Below are positions 17,277-26,637 of a stretch of DNA of 35,633 nucleotides, piece after piece. The notes under the pieces were generated by a model, which was not told the origin of the DNA, ran no database searches, and saw only the letters and a program-made list of their open reading frames with translations. The position numbers and the translations under genes were made by a program. How positions within the stretch are numbered: position 1 is the stretch's first letter; each line of letters opens with the position of its first letter. This stretch comes from an uncultured Nitrosomonadales bacterium (GTDB taxonomy: Bacteria; Pseudomonadota; Gammaproteobacteria; Burkholderiales; Gallionellaceae), in contig CAIQPV010000514.1 of the NCBI GenBank assembly GCA_903873725.1, positions 1-35,633 of the forward strand, written 5' to 3'.

Positions 17277-20200
17277 TCAGTTTGCCGGTGAACTCCGTCC
17301 TTCTTGAAACATCGGGTAGAATTTGCGGTCTGTTTTGAGCATGTGCTGTGCGACTACTTCGTTTGCAATAAAATTCACCAACTCGCCTATCGTGACGCCT
17401 CCTGCGGCTGCCGCGTCGCGAAGTTGCAGCGCGTGTTCTATCAGCACCTTGTGGGCGCGTGCATGGGCATCAATATCAACGTAGTGATGCCGGGCAAGAA
17501 TAGTTTCCTCATCAGCGAAATGTTGTACCGCATGTGCAAGCAGTTCCCCCATGGCAGAATCAAACCGTTGGGGATTTTCATCCCGTGCAAATGCAGACTC
17601 AATCAGCGTATTGGCAAGTTCAAATAGTTCGCGGTGCTCCTGATCAATGATGGGTTCTCCGCACTCGTAGGAATCATTCCAGTTCAGTTTCAACATCCTG
17701 CCGGTTTGATCAACCGCCATTGCATCACTGCTGTCATGGTAGTCGACCACGACACAATTACGCCCCGACTCTTTAGCCCGGTACATCGCCATATCGGCAG
17801 ACTTCAGGATGTTTTCCCGGTTTGAATCGGAGTTAAACAATACCGCACCCATACTTGCTGAGCAATGATGTTCAACCGTGCTTTCCGGCCGCCCCTCTTG
17901 CTGGATAGTCAGGAGATATGGCTCTGCCAAAGTGTTGCGGATTTTTTCCGCAACAAGGCCGGCCTGTGTGGTGGATTCCGATTTATCCTCATCCAGCTCA
18001 CCAAGCATTACCACGAACTCATCTCCCCCAAAACGGGCCACGGTGTCGGTTTCGCGTATGCAATTGCTGATCCGGCGCGCCACTTCGATCAGAAGCAGAT
18101 CACCCACGTTATGGCCGTGCAGATCATTAAGCGGCTTAAAGTTGTCCAAATCCAGAAACATCAGCGCACCATAACGACCATTACGTTTACTGGCAGCAAT
18201 AGTTTGGCTCAACCTGTCGTTTAACAGGCGACGATTGGGGAGTTGCGTCAATGCATCATGGAAGGCAAGATTCTGTATCTGCGCTTCCGCCAACTTGCGT
18301 TCGGTAATGTCAATGAAAGTGGCAACTGCACCCTGTATCACGCCATCCACCAGGATAGGCTGTGCCCAATACTCCACAGGTACGGCACTGTTATCTTTTT
18401 TCCAGAACACCTCGTCAGAAATGTGAATTTCCCGACCGTGGCGATATGCATTTGACATTTTGCATTCCGGTTCCGGATAAGGACTGCCATCCGGGTGTGA
18501 ATGGTGAATCAGTTGATGTATAGGTTTCCCAATGATTTCATCAGCCTGTTGATACCCGAGAATACGCAAAAATGATTGGTTTACAAATGTGCAGTTGCCA
18601 TTTACGTCGACACCATAAGCACCCTCCGCCATTGAATTAAGGAGCGAATACATTTGCTGGTGAGATTCATGCAGCGCAGTTTCAGCCCGCTTGCGTTCGG
18701 TAATGTCCTCGACGATGGACCAGATGTATTGCTGCCCATCACGGCCCGGCATCGTCAAACCATTCAGGCAGAGGGGAACCAGCGTGCCGTCTTTTCTCAC
18801 ATATTCTTTTTCATAGGGGCCATACCGGCCGGTTTTAGCCAGCGACTCCAGTTGCCGCACTTCATCAGCCTCGTATTTCCTGGGGGTGAGCGTCCAGTAG
18901 TCAAGGGCTTTCAATTCATCATCGCGATAGCCGCAAATACGCCGGAACGATTCATTGAACTCCACGTAACGGCCTTCCATGTCAGTCAAAGCAATTCCCA
19001 GCGGTGACAATTCGTAGAGACTGCGCAATTTCTCCTCGCTTTCCCTCAAAGCGTTTTCGACCTGCTTGCTTTGGGTAATATCGTAGAACCAGCCAAGTAT
19101 TGCAACTTCGCCCTGATATTGTATGGGCATGTATGAAGCCAGCACCCACGCGGTTGATCCGTCAGGGATGCGCAACTTGATCTGGCGGTCAATAATAGTA
19201 TTGCCGCGTTCCACTTCATCGAGTATCTCTTCGTATTCTTTAGCACTGGCGTAATATTTTTTTGGATCGTCACCCGTTGCGGCAGTGTTTTTGATCAGAT
19301 CGGCATACCGGGGGTTAAAAAATACTACTTGTTGACCGCGTTTGACGGCAATTCTGACAGCGATGGGGCTGACATTAAGAATGGAGAGCAGACGCTGCTC
19401 ATTCTCAATAACTTGATTTTCGGCAGATTTGCGTTCTGTAATGTCCTGAACGATAGCCACACCGCCCGTAATCTTTCCTTCGCCATCCAGCGAGGGTGCG
19501 CAAGTCATCGCTATCCATGCGTTGGCATCGCTCAGGGTGGCCTTGTATTGGCCTTCGTAATAGCCCAATCCACCTTCCAGAACCTTTCTCAAAGATGGCA
19601 GAATAGATTGATCCTTGAGTGTATTCATGTCCAGCCCAACCAGTCGTTCCTCAGAGTTGTGCAGGATATTGGCAAAGCGCTCGTTGCAATAAGTAATGAT
19701 CAGGCTGGAGTTGTAATGCATAATTCCAACCGGCGAATGGTTCAGTAATAAACGATATCGTTGCTCGCGCTCGGCTGCTTCCAGATGCAATCCGATATTC
19801 TCGGTTACGTTCCGATTCATGAACCGCAAGCTCATGATCATGAAACCGAGATACAGCAATAATGCTATGCTCATTGCCACAGATAAACTATCGCCCGTAA
19901 CAAACAAGCGAATTATTAGCGGCGAGAGAACTGATACGATGTATACGATTCCGCTAGGCAGGTCGGACGAGTAGGAAACCAGGCCACCCGCCGACAAACC
20001 GCACAGCATGGCAGCTATAAATGCCTGATGCTCTATATGGCCTGAGGGAAATAGCAGAAGACTGGCCGAACCCCATGCGATACCGGAAAACAATACACCA
20101 AGACGAAAGCTTAACAACCAGAAATGAGTCGCTTTATTGTCAGCCGCTACCGAGCGCCCGAAAGATATGGCGAGAACAGTCCGTGATAGCGCAATCAACA

Positions 20201-20360
20201 CAACCAGGGAAAACCATCCAAGAACCAAAGCTGAATCAATCACGGCCCGCAGCATATAAGAGAAAATGGCGGCAAGAACGACGCTGGTAATCTGCGTTAT
20301 GTTGCTCGTAGAGAACATAAGGCGGATTTGGGCAGTTTGTATGGCTAGTTTTTTATTCAT
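17277..20360 (-). CDS. Membrane PAS-GGDEF diguanylate cyclase with C-terminal bacteriohemerythrin domain
   Basis: Predicted c-di-GMP synthase of 1027 residues. A multi-helix membrane region covers about 22-180. Four PAS domains follow, starting near 200, 322, 442 and 568; most end in the typical DITERK motif. The GGDEF domain (about 695-870) has an intact catalytic GGDEF (778-782) and the product-inhibition site RETD (769-772) five residues before it. A hemerythrin domain (about 890-1015) ends the protein, with DQEHRELFE, AHAVQHFADEE, HARAHKVLIEH and HMLKTD, so the iron-ligand set appears complete. Hemerythrin domains bind O2 at a di-iron site, so oxygen or redox state probably tunes the cyclase. 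It starts 4 bp after the EAL-containing gene and must share its transcript. Hemerythrin C-terminal to GGDEF is a known but uncommon arrangement. Confidence 0.95.
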   Translation of the reverse strand: MNKKLAIQTAQIRLMFSTSNITQITSVVLAAIFSYMLRAVIDSALVLGWFSLVVLIALSRTVLAISFGRSVAADNKATHFWLLSFRLGVLFSGIAWGSASLLLFPSGHIEHQAFIAAMLCGLSAGGLVSYSSDLPSGIVYIVSVLSPLIIRLFVTGDSLSVAMSIALLLYLGFMIMSLRFMNRNVTENIGLHLEAAEREQRYRLLLNHSPVGIMHYNSSLIITYCNERFANILHNSEERLVGLDMNTLKDQSILPSLRKVLEGGLGYYEGQYKATLSDANAWIAMTCAPSLDGEGKITGGVAIVQDITERKSAENQVIENEQRLLSILNVSPIAVRIAVKRGQQVVFFNPRYADLIKNTAATGDDPKKYYASAKEYEEILDEVERGNTIIDRQIKLRIPDGSTAWVLASYMPIQYQGEVAILGWFYDITQSKQVENALRESEEKLRSLYELSPLGIALTDMEGRYVEFNESFRRICGYRDDELKALDYWTLTPRKYEADEVRQLESLAKTGRYGPYEKEYVRKDGTLVPLCLNGLTMPGRDGQQYIWSIVEDITERKRAETALHESHQQMYSLLNSMAEGAYGVDVNGNCTFVNQSFLRILGYQQADEIIGKPIHQLIHHSHPDGSPYPEPECKMSNAYRHGREIHISDEVFWKKDNSAVPVEYWAQPILVDGVIQGAVATFIDITERKLAEAQIQNLAFHDALTQLPNRRLLNDRLSQTIAASKRNGRYGALMFLDLDNFKPLNDLHGHNVGDLLLIEVARRISNCIRETDTVARFGGDEFVVMLGELDEDKSESTTQAGLVAEKIRNTLAEPYLLTIQQEGRPESTVEHHCSASMGAVLFNSDSNRENILKSADMAMYRAKESGRNCVVVDYHDSSDAMAVDQTGRMLKLNWNDSYECGEPIIDQEHRELFELANTLIESAFARDENPQRFDSAMGELLAHAVQHFADEETILARHHYVDIDAHARAHKVLIEHALQLRDAAAAGGVTIGELVNFIANEVVAQHMLKTDRKFYPMFQEGRSSPAN

Positions 20361-20364
20361 GGTT

Positions 20365-22851
20365 TTACTCTATCCGATTTCGGTCCCGCGTGAGGATGCT
20401 CTCAAACACCTCAATCGGCACCGGTTTGCCAAACAGATAACCCTGGTAGCGATTGCAGCCATTGAGATGAAGAATTTGCCGTTGATCTTCCGTTTCCACC
20501 CCTTCGGCAATAACCTCCAGATTCAAACTGTGCGCCATGGCAATAATGGTGTTCACAATTGCTTTATCACTGCTATCCGCGACAATATCCCGCACGAACG
20601 ACTGGTCGATTTTGAGCTGATTGAGCGGCAATCTTTTCAGGTATTGGAGAGATGAATAGCCGGTGCCGAAATCATCCAGCGAAAAGCCTACCCCGCAATC
20701 CCTTAATGCAGACATGGTTGCTATCGTGGTGTCAATGTTCTCCAGCAACATGCCTTCGGTAAGTTCCAGTTTCAACAGTTTCGGGTTGATGTCGTATAAC
20801 TGCATGGCAGTTTTTACTTGATCCGCGAAATCGGCCTTATGGAATTGTCGGGCACTTACGTTGACCGACAAAACAAGATCACAAGTGTGGGGTTGATTCT
20901 GCCATGCCTTGATCTGGGCGCAAGCTGTTTTGAGCACCCACCATCCGATGGGATGTATCAAACCGGTTTCTTCGGCTATGGGTATGAATTCTGCGGGAGA
21001 AATCAAGCCCCGCCCGGGGTGTATCCAACGAATCAATGCCTCCGCACCTAACGGGCGCCGGTCATGGTCGACCTGGATTTGGTAATACAGATGGAATTGA
21101 CGGTTATCAATTGCTTTGCGCAATTCACTTTCGATTGCTGAACGGGCATTGACGGTTTCCTGCATTTGCGGGTCAAAGAAGTGCAGGTTATTGCGTCCGT
21201 CTTTCTTGGCCTGATACATGGCGATGTCCGCTTGCTTCAACAGTTCATCTATCGACTGCGGGTGAGTATTGTTGAACAGGGTCGCACCGATACTGGGTGT
21301 ATTGTGGTGTTCGTGCGAGGCAAGCAGGTAAGGCTGGTTGAGAGTTCCGAGAATCTTATTCCCAACCGCTTCTGTCTGTCCCGCTGCCTCAAGGGGGTCT
21401 TTGCTCAAGTCTTCCAGCATCACCACAAATTCGTCGCCACCCTGACGCGCAACCGTATCGCCTTCCCGAACACAGGACTCAAGCCGTTGCGCAACTTGTT
21501 GCAGCAGCAAGTCCCCTATGTCATGCCCGTGCGTGTCGTTAAGCGTCTTGAAATCATCCAGGTCGATAAACAACAGCGCACCTGACCGGCCGCTTCGCGT
21601 GCTGGAAACCAGTGCTTGTTGAAGCCGATCAATGAGCAGTCGCCTGTTCGGCAGCCGTGTAAGAAGATCATAGAAAGCGAGATGTTTGATTTCATCCGCG
21701 ACCGCCCTGCTCATGGTGATATCTGTGAGCGTGGCGACGTAATTTGTAACCACTCCGGTCGAGTCATTTACTGCCGAGATAGTGAGATGCTCCGGATAGA
21801 TTTCACCGTTTTTGCGCTTGTTCCAGATTTCGCCTTCCCAGTATCCATTTTGTTTGATGCTTGCCCACATGGCAGAATAAAAACTGGCATCATGACGGCC
21901 TGAGCTAAGTATTTTCGGATTTTTGCCAACGGCTTCTTCTGCGGTGTAACCGGTGATGGTAGTAAATGCCCGGTTCACCCGCAGGATTTTTGCATTTGCA
22001 TCCGTAATAGAGATGCCTTCCTGGGATTCAAATGCAGTAGCGGCAATACGTAAATTATTATCTGTTTCCTTGCGTTCCGTAATGTCGCGCGAGGAACAAT
22101 ACAATGCTGCTTTACCGTCCAGTTCAAGCGGAAAGCTGCTGACTTCCACGTCAAAAACGCTTCCATCTTTACGCCGGTGGCAAGTCTCAAACTGGCTTCT
22201 TCCTTGTTGTGCGTAAAGTTGCCTGACCACTTCTATAAGTTCGACGCCTTTGAATTTTTCTTCCCAGCATGAAACATTCAAGCCGATTACTTCGTCCCGC
22301 CGGTAGCCCAGCATGGCACAAAATGAATCACTTGCATCTATAACATTACCGTCAGCATCGAGGATGTGAATGCCGTCACTGGCGTTCCGAAGCAGCGCAA
22401 GATTTTTCTGGCTTTCCTTTTCCAGCATTTGTGTCTGACGGGAGACACGGGATTGGTAAAATGCAACGATCAGGAGAATGGTGGTTGCCGAGACAATAAA
22501 AGCAACAGTTGGCACGACCGCATTACCGCCAAAAGCCCAATAGGGAGGAAAAAAAACATAGGCGCCGGCAAGTGCCGAAATAAGGATGTAAAGCAGGGTC
22601 GGCAACAGGCCGCAGAATAGAGCCGCAATCGCCGTTCCCGGATAGAAAAACAGGAAGGCCAGCCCTGCTTCAACCGGCAGCACAACAAACCTCAGGCCAA
22701 GAGCGGCAATAAAAATGCCGACAGCAAGAAAATACCGGTTCGGTACGGACGAATTACGGCCAATAATCAGATTGTGAATATCCAAATTTCCCTCAAATGA
22801 ATAGTTGGCGTACCAGACAGGGCTAATGCGTCGCCCATGATAACCAAACAT
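20365..22851 (-). CDS. DUF4118-PAS-GGDEF-EAL c-di-GMP signalling protein
   Basis: Bifunctional-type c-di-GMP protein of 828 residues. Four TM helices (about 40-132) form a DUF4118 sensor region like that of KdpD-type proteins. Two PAS domains follow (about 150-260 and 268-380). The GGDEF domain (about 385-560) has GGDEF at 471-475 and an I-site REGD at 462-465. The EAL domain (about 575-825) has EAL at 604-606 and DDFGTGYSS (726-734), the loop needed for catalysis. Both halves look active, so net direction depends on the sensors. The start at 22851 has no obvious Shine-Dalgarno and nothing better lies just downstream. The hemerythrin-GGDEF gene follows after 4 bp, so the two are one operon. 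Confidence 0.95.
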   Translation of the reverse strand: MFGYHGRRISPVWYANYSFEGNLDIHNLIIGRNSSVPNRYFLAVGIFIAALGLRFVVLPVEAGLAFLFFYPGTAIAALFCGLLPTLLYILISALAGAYVFFPPYWAFGGNAVVPTVAFIVSATTILLIVAFYQSRVSRQTQMLEKESQKNLALLRNASDGIHILDADGNVIDASDSFCAMLGYRRDEVIGLNVSCWEEKFKGVELIEVVRQLYAQQGRSQFETCHRRKDGSVFDVEVSSFPLELDGKAALYCSSRDITERKETDNNLRIAATAFESQEGISITDANAKILRVNRAFTTITGYTAEEAVGKNPKILSSGRHDASFYSAMWASIKQNGYWEGEIWNKRKNGEIYPEHLTISAVNDSTGVVTNYVATLTDITMSRAVADEIKHLAFYDLLTRLPNRRLLIDRLQQALVSSTRSGRSGALLFIDLDDFKTLNDTHGHDIGDLLLQQVAQRLESCVREGDTVARQGGDEFVVMLEDLSKDPLEAAGQTEAVGNKILGTLNQPYLLASHEHHNTPSIGATLFNNTHPQSIDELLKQADIAMYQAKKDGRNNLHFFDPQMQETVNARSAIESELRKAIDNRQFHLYYQIQVDHDRRPLGAEALIRWIHPGRGLISPAEFIPIAEETGLIHPIGWWVLKTACAQIKAWQNQPHTCDLVLSVNVSARQFHKADFADQVKTAMQLYDINPKLLKLELTEGMLLENIDTTIATMSALRDCGVGFSLDDFGTGYSSLQYLKRLPLNQLKIDQSFVRDIVADSSDKAIVNTIIAMAHSLNLEVIAEGVETEDQRQILHLNGCNRYQGYLFGKPVPIEVFESILTRDRNRIE

Positions 22852-23024
22852 GCGTTGCCCGTTTCACCCACTCCTGCTTTTCCCTAAGGAGAGCGGATGG
22901 GATCTCGCTACGCGAGTTTCACGTTAAAGAAATCTTGAAACTTTACACTGCCGCTTGATTTGATTCTATACCCAAAATAAACCTCAACTTCAAGATAATT
23001 CAAACTTGTCGTTATTTGCCCGCA

Positions 23025-23828
23025 TTATCTTAAGAACTTGTCACCCAATTCAAACAGACTGATGACAATTTCAAAGATAATCAGGCCGATCACATACCAT
23101 TCCAGTTTGTGCAGTTGCTTGTTGTCCCACACATCTGCAAGGGTTTGCGCCGTGTCCGAGATCAGCCCCAGTTTGCGGTCAAGCGCAGATTGCCGCTCCT
23201 TCAGCTCGAATTCATCCTCAAGACTGGCATACAACCCTTCGAGCTGGGGAAAATTCCATAACGTCTCCGGCTTGTCGCCGATTTCGGCGCGTCCCACCAT
23301 ACGGTGCTCGATCAACAGCATTGACCCGATCTTGGACAACAGCTTCCTGGAATCTGCGCTCACTTTTCCATGTGTGGCCAATTCCTGCGCCAACGGCTCG
23401 ATCTTGTCGAATTCGCTGGCAACTTTTTTCTCGTAGAGCGTAAGCACCAGATTCTTGCTCAGTGCATCGGCAATGACCTGCAATTTCTCCAGTGTAACCT
23501 CGTCCAGCGAAACTGCCCCGCTCTGTACGCCGATGCTGTTCCTTCCGCAATGGATTTCCAGTTCCTCTATTTCGGGTATCTGATAGGCATTGGTCAGCAG
23601 CGGCTTGAGTGTCTCAATGAAGCGCATCTCGTCCACACTCTTGACCCCGAACAGCACCACCACGCCATAACGGAACAACACCGCAATGCCGCCGGCAGCG
23701 TCCACTTCCAGTGTCAACGGCGTGGTCGCCAGGCAATCGGCGATCTTGAACAATTTCAAATCCAGCCGGTCGCCCAGCAGCAACGCACGTGCTTTCAAAT
23801 CCTGACGATTTTTTAATTGGAGTTCCAT
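23025..23828 (-). CDS. RMD1/YagE family (DUF155) membrane-anchored protein
   Basis: 267-residue protein of the RMD1/YagE (DUF155) family, known in yeast for mitochondrial Rmd proteins; bacterial function is not established. Visible features are an N-terminal mixed domain with FRYGVVVLFGV, the conserved ENxxR-like helical segment SSLEDEFELKERQSALDRKL, and one C-terminal TM helix (about 246-264) followed by a short tail, which is the family's layout. The ATG at 23828 has GGTGA upstream. It lies 98 bp after mnmC on the same strand; they may be co-transcribed, but I see no functional tie. Confidence 0.85.
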   Translation of the reverse strand: MELQLKNRQDLKARALLLGDRLDLKLFKIADCLATTPLTLEVDAAGGIAVLFRYGVVVLFGVKSVDEMRFIETLKPLLTNAYQIPEIEELEIHCGRNSIGVQSGAVSLDEVTLEKLQVIADALSKNLVLTLYEKKVASEFDKIEPLAQELATHGKVSADSRKLLSKIGSMLLIEHRMVGRAEIGDKPETLWNFPQLEGLYASLEDEFELKERQSALDRKLGLISDTAQTLADVWDNKQLHKLEWYVIGLIIFEIVISLFELGDKFLR

Positions 23829-23926
23829 GGGATCACCGGAGTGTAATCAGTAGTACAGCATATTGAGACAATTGCGCATCGTCAAATATCCGGATGTGGA
23901 ATGGAATGCGGAATGTTGACAATGAA

Positions 23927-25768
23927 CTAATCCGTCTGTGTGCCTTTCGTTCTGGAAAGCGGCGCCAGCGCGCAAAGGATGGGAGCCGGTAGTGGCGACA
24001 ACTTTCCACATACCATGGCCGCAACCGTTTCCCCGGCCAACCCGCCCGTGAGCAGACCGCGAGTTCCGTGCGCCAGACTGCAATACAGCCCGTCCTGCAC
24101 CTTGCCCACCAGCGGCATCGCGCCGGGAGCAGAACAGCGCACCGCAGCCCTGCCCCCCAACTGCCCGATATCGGGCTCACCCAGCGCCTCGCGCAAGGCC
24201 GGTGCGAAGGCAGCCAGCTTTGCCAGGTTAGCAACATGGTCGGATATTCGCACCTCAAGCGACTCTTCCACGAAGGCATGAGTCGCACCAGTCACATGCG
24301 CGCCAGCCAGCGCCGGCGCACAATACCCGTCGCCGCAGACCACTGTCCGCAGTGGCTGGCTGGCAACAGTCGCAGGTAGCAGGCTAATCTGTCCGCGCAC
24401 CGGTGTAAGCGGAAAGTGCGAGAATTGTTCCAACGCCAGCGCCGAATGTGCGCAACACACCACAATCACATCTGCCTCGATCGACCATGTCGCGCCTTGC
24501 CCTTCGCGCCCGGCCACCCGCCAGCCTGTATCCGTCCGGGTCAACGTATCCACCGTGTGGGCCAGACACTGTTCGATGCGCGAGTCATCAGTCAGCCGTG
24601 CACATAACGCCGGCGGCACGATCCAGCCGCCTCCGGGAAACCACAGCCCGCCGTGTACCATCCTCATTCCCGTCAGCTCCGACGCCTGTCCGGCATCGAC
24701 AAAACGCAACAGATGCGCAGGCCATTCACACTGGGCGAGACGTGCAATGCGCTTGCTTTCATCCGGCGAAAAATCCAGTTGCAACAGGCCGCATTCAGCC
24801 CGCAATTCTTCATCCACCGGCAATACCTCGTCAAACAGTGCCAGCGCATGTCCGTAAGCTGCCAGCACGAAACGGTTCAACGGATTGTCGCCTGCGCCGA
24901 AACGCGCATGCAGAATGCCTCGCGGGTTGCCCGAGGCCGCACTCGCCAATTGCGGCGCGCTTTCGAGCAACGTCACCGCCACCCCGCGTGCGGCCAGCGC
25001 GTGTGCCGCCGCACAGCCGGCCACTCCGCCGCCAATGATGATAGCGGTTCGGGGGGCTTTATTGTGAACGGTGGTTTGCGCAGAGTGTTCCCCCTGCATC
25101 ATCTCGCGCTTGCGCCCGTAGCCCGGTACCCTTTCCACGGTAAATCCGGCCTGCTGCAAACCGCGCCGCACCCAGCCCGCGCTGGTATAGGTTGCAAATG
25201 TCGCCGCTGAACGCGATGCGCGCGCGATGCCGGATAGCACTTCCCCGCCCCACATCTCGGGATTCCTGGCCGGAGAAAACCCATCAAGGAACCACGCATC
25301 CACTGCGCCGCCTTGCAGTTGCGGCAGAACTTCAGCAACATCGCCGATTGCCAGAGTCAGCCGCACACGACCTCCGGCGAATGACCAGCGGTTCCAGCCC
25401 GGCACGCGGCGTCGCCATCGTTTCAGCAGATCCTCTGCGCTGTTACCCAATTCCGGCCACAGCATAAGCGCAGCGCGCAACTCGTCATCTCCCAGCGGAA
25501 ATTTCTCGATGCTGAAGAAATCCAGGCTTGCACCCGGCAACCCGGCCTGTTCGAAGAGTATCCATGCACAAAGAAAATTCAGGCCCGTGCCGAAGCCCGT
25601 CTCGCCGATGGTAAAGCTTTCCCCCGCTGACAAAGCAGCAAAACGCTCCGCCAGCCGGTTGCCTTGCAGGAACACATGGCGTGTTTCTTCAAGACCGGAA
25701 TCGGCGGAAAAATACACATCGCCGAAGCGCGATGAATATGGCATGCCATCTTGCCAATCGAGCGTCAT
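23927..25768 (-). CDS. mnmC: Bifunctional tRNA mnm5s2U34 biosynthesis protein MnmC
   Basis: Completes the wobble-uridine modification mnm5s2U34 in tRNAs for Lys, Glu and others. The N-terminal methyltransferase domain (about 1-225) has the SAM-binding GETGFGTGLNFL and the DAWFLDGFSPARNPEMW motif. The C-terminal FAD oxidoreductase (about 240-600) has the dinucleotide site AIIIGGGVAGCAAAHALAARG and the later GGRAAVRCSAPGAMPLVG. Both halves appear intact; 613 residues is a little shorter than the E. coli protein (about 670). No purine-rich Shine-Dalgarno is seen before the ATG at 25768, but it fits the family start. No mnmE or mnmG is in the window. Confidence 0.95.
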   Translation of the reverse strand: MTLDWQDGMPYSSRFGDVYFSADSGLEETRHVFLQGNRLAERFAALSAGESFTIGETGFGTGLNFLCAWILFEQAGLPGASLDFFSIEKFPLGDDELRAALMLWPELGNSAEDLLKRWRRRVPGWNRWSFAGGRVRLTLAIGDVAEVLPQLQGGAVDAWFLDGFSPARNPEMWGGEVLSGIARASRSAATFATYTSAGWVRRGLQQAGFTVERVPGYGRKREMMQGEHSAQTTVHNKAPRTAIIIGGGVAGCAAAHALAARGVAVTLLESAPQLASAASGNPRGILHARFGAGDNPLNRFVLAAYGHALALFDEVLPVDEELRAECGLLQLDFSPDESKRIARLAQCEWPAHLLRFVDAGQASELTGMRMVHGGLWFPGGGWIVPPALCARLTDDSRIEQCLAHTVDTLTRTDTGWRVAGREGQGATWSIEADVIVVCCAHSALALEQFSHFPLTPVRGQISLLPATVASQPLRTVVCGDGYCAPALAGAHVTGATHAFVEESLEVRISDHVANLAKLAAFAPALREALGEPDIGQLGGRAAVRCSAPGAMPLVGKVQDGLYCSLAHGTRGLLTGGLAGETVAAMVCGKLSPLPAPILCALAPLSRTKGTQTD

Positions 25769-26122
25769 GGTGTAGGAGGCTTGCCGGAAAAATAGCCGAG
25801 AAGTTAACAGTACAACCAGAGTTTTATGTAAACGGAATTCGTTAGCCGTCGTTCATCAAGGGCCTTCGACCCCTTGCGGCACTTCAACGTACCGAAACTC
25901 GGATTTTCGCTTGCAGTTCGACAACTCATTTTCTGGCATATACCGTCCGATGATTGTAAGGCTGTTTATAGGCCGTTTTCGTACGAACTCGACACAACTC
26001 AGATACATGAAATAACTACTATTCATTCACGGCTAAAGTTATTAAGGGAAAATGATTGTTGCTTAGCGTGCGCAGCGGCAACGCCGTGCTACGTACAGAG
26101 CGTGCTCTGCTTAACGTCGCTA
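25769..26122. other. Intergenic region upstream of mnmC and after the Ala-rich ORF
   Basis: This stretch of about 350 bp has no convincing gene. A plus-strand frame from about 25874 has a TTG start, no Shine-Dalgarno and no recognisable content. A perfect CAGAGC-GT-GCTCTG inverted repeat lies at 26096-26109. Base composition is more AT-rich than the flanking genes between about 25930 and 26065. It probably holds the mnmC promoter on the minus strand. Confidence 0.5.
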
Positions 26123-26407
26123 TCAGCCCCCCCCCCCCCCGACCTTGCCTTTCCCTGCCTCAATAGAACGCTCTAAAGCCCTTGTTGCCGCCACTTCCCA
26201 TGCTTCAAGAGCTGCCACCTCCGCAGCTTTGACTGCCTTCGCAGCCACCTCCGCAGCTACTATCAAAAGCTCTGCCGCCACTCCCGCAGCTTCCAGTTTC
26301 ACCGCTTCCTGTGCCAGTTCTACTGCTTTAATCGCAGCCAGCTTCACTGCCTCAGCCTGCACTAATGCCTTCTCCGCTACCGCTAGTATTTCATGTGCCG
26401 TTGCCAT
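26123..26407 (-). CDS. Small Ala-rich coiled-coil protein ending in a poly-G tract
   Basis: 94-residue ORF beginning MATAHEILAVAEKALVQAEA, almost entirely Ala, Val, Glu, Lys and Leu, which predicts a continuous amphipathic helix. The coding DNA contains imperfect in-frame repeats (plus-strand GCCACCTCCGCAGCT at 26214 and 26244, close variants at 26190 and 26277), read as repeated Ala-Ala-Glu-Val-Ala units. AAAGGT lies upstream of the ATG. The C-terminus reads GKGKVGGGGG and stops at TGA right after a run of 14 G (plus-strand C, 26127-26140). Losing or gaining one G would remove that stop and add an 11- or 35-residue tail. I do not recognise the family. It may be real, or a decaying gene; the other strand is less protein-like (Ser/Ala/Thr-rich). 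Confidence 0.55.
   Translation of the reverse strand: MATAHEILAVAEKALVQAEAVKLAAIKAVELAQEAVKLEAAGVAAELLIVAAEVAAKAVKAAEVAALEAWEVAATRALERSIEAGKGKVGGGGG
26127..26140. repeat. Homopolymer of 14 C (G on the coding strand)
   Basis: An uninterrupted run of 14 C on the plus strand covers the last four and two-thirds codons of the Ala-rich ORF. Such tracts mutate by slipped-strand mispairing and mediate phase variation in some bacteria. They are also a common site of sequencing or assembly error, so the exact length is uncertain. Confidence 0.9.
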
Positions 26408-26637
26408 GTTTCATTCTACCTTTAGCCAATAGACTGTTCCCGATGTCAAATTTATACTGAACACTTTTGACCACTCGATTATAGGCTCATCGCGAGGCTG
26501 GCGACGGTAAAGGTGCAAACACCCTAACCGCCTAACCATGAAGCAATTAAGGGGAAGCAGGTGTCGACCGCTGATTTGAGTTACATCCCCAACCATTATG
26601 CTATCCTTTGACCTTCCTCATTTGTGGGAGATTGAAT

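Noticed and set aside
25874-26176. 100-codon plus-strand open frame after mnmC
   Set aside because: TTG start without ribosome binding site, runs across the poly-C tract, and shows no domain or helical pattern.
26145-26432. Plus-strand Ser/Ala/Thr-rich open frame opposite the Ala-rich ORF
   Set aside because: It is the complement of a repetitive Ala/Glu/Lys/Val helix gene that has a Shine-Dalgarno; low-complexity shadow is the simpler reading.
26521-26545. GCCTAAC-type sequence similar to an integron attC core site
   Set aside because: No matching GTTRRRY partner or hairpin lies nearby, and no cassette structure is seen.
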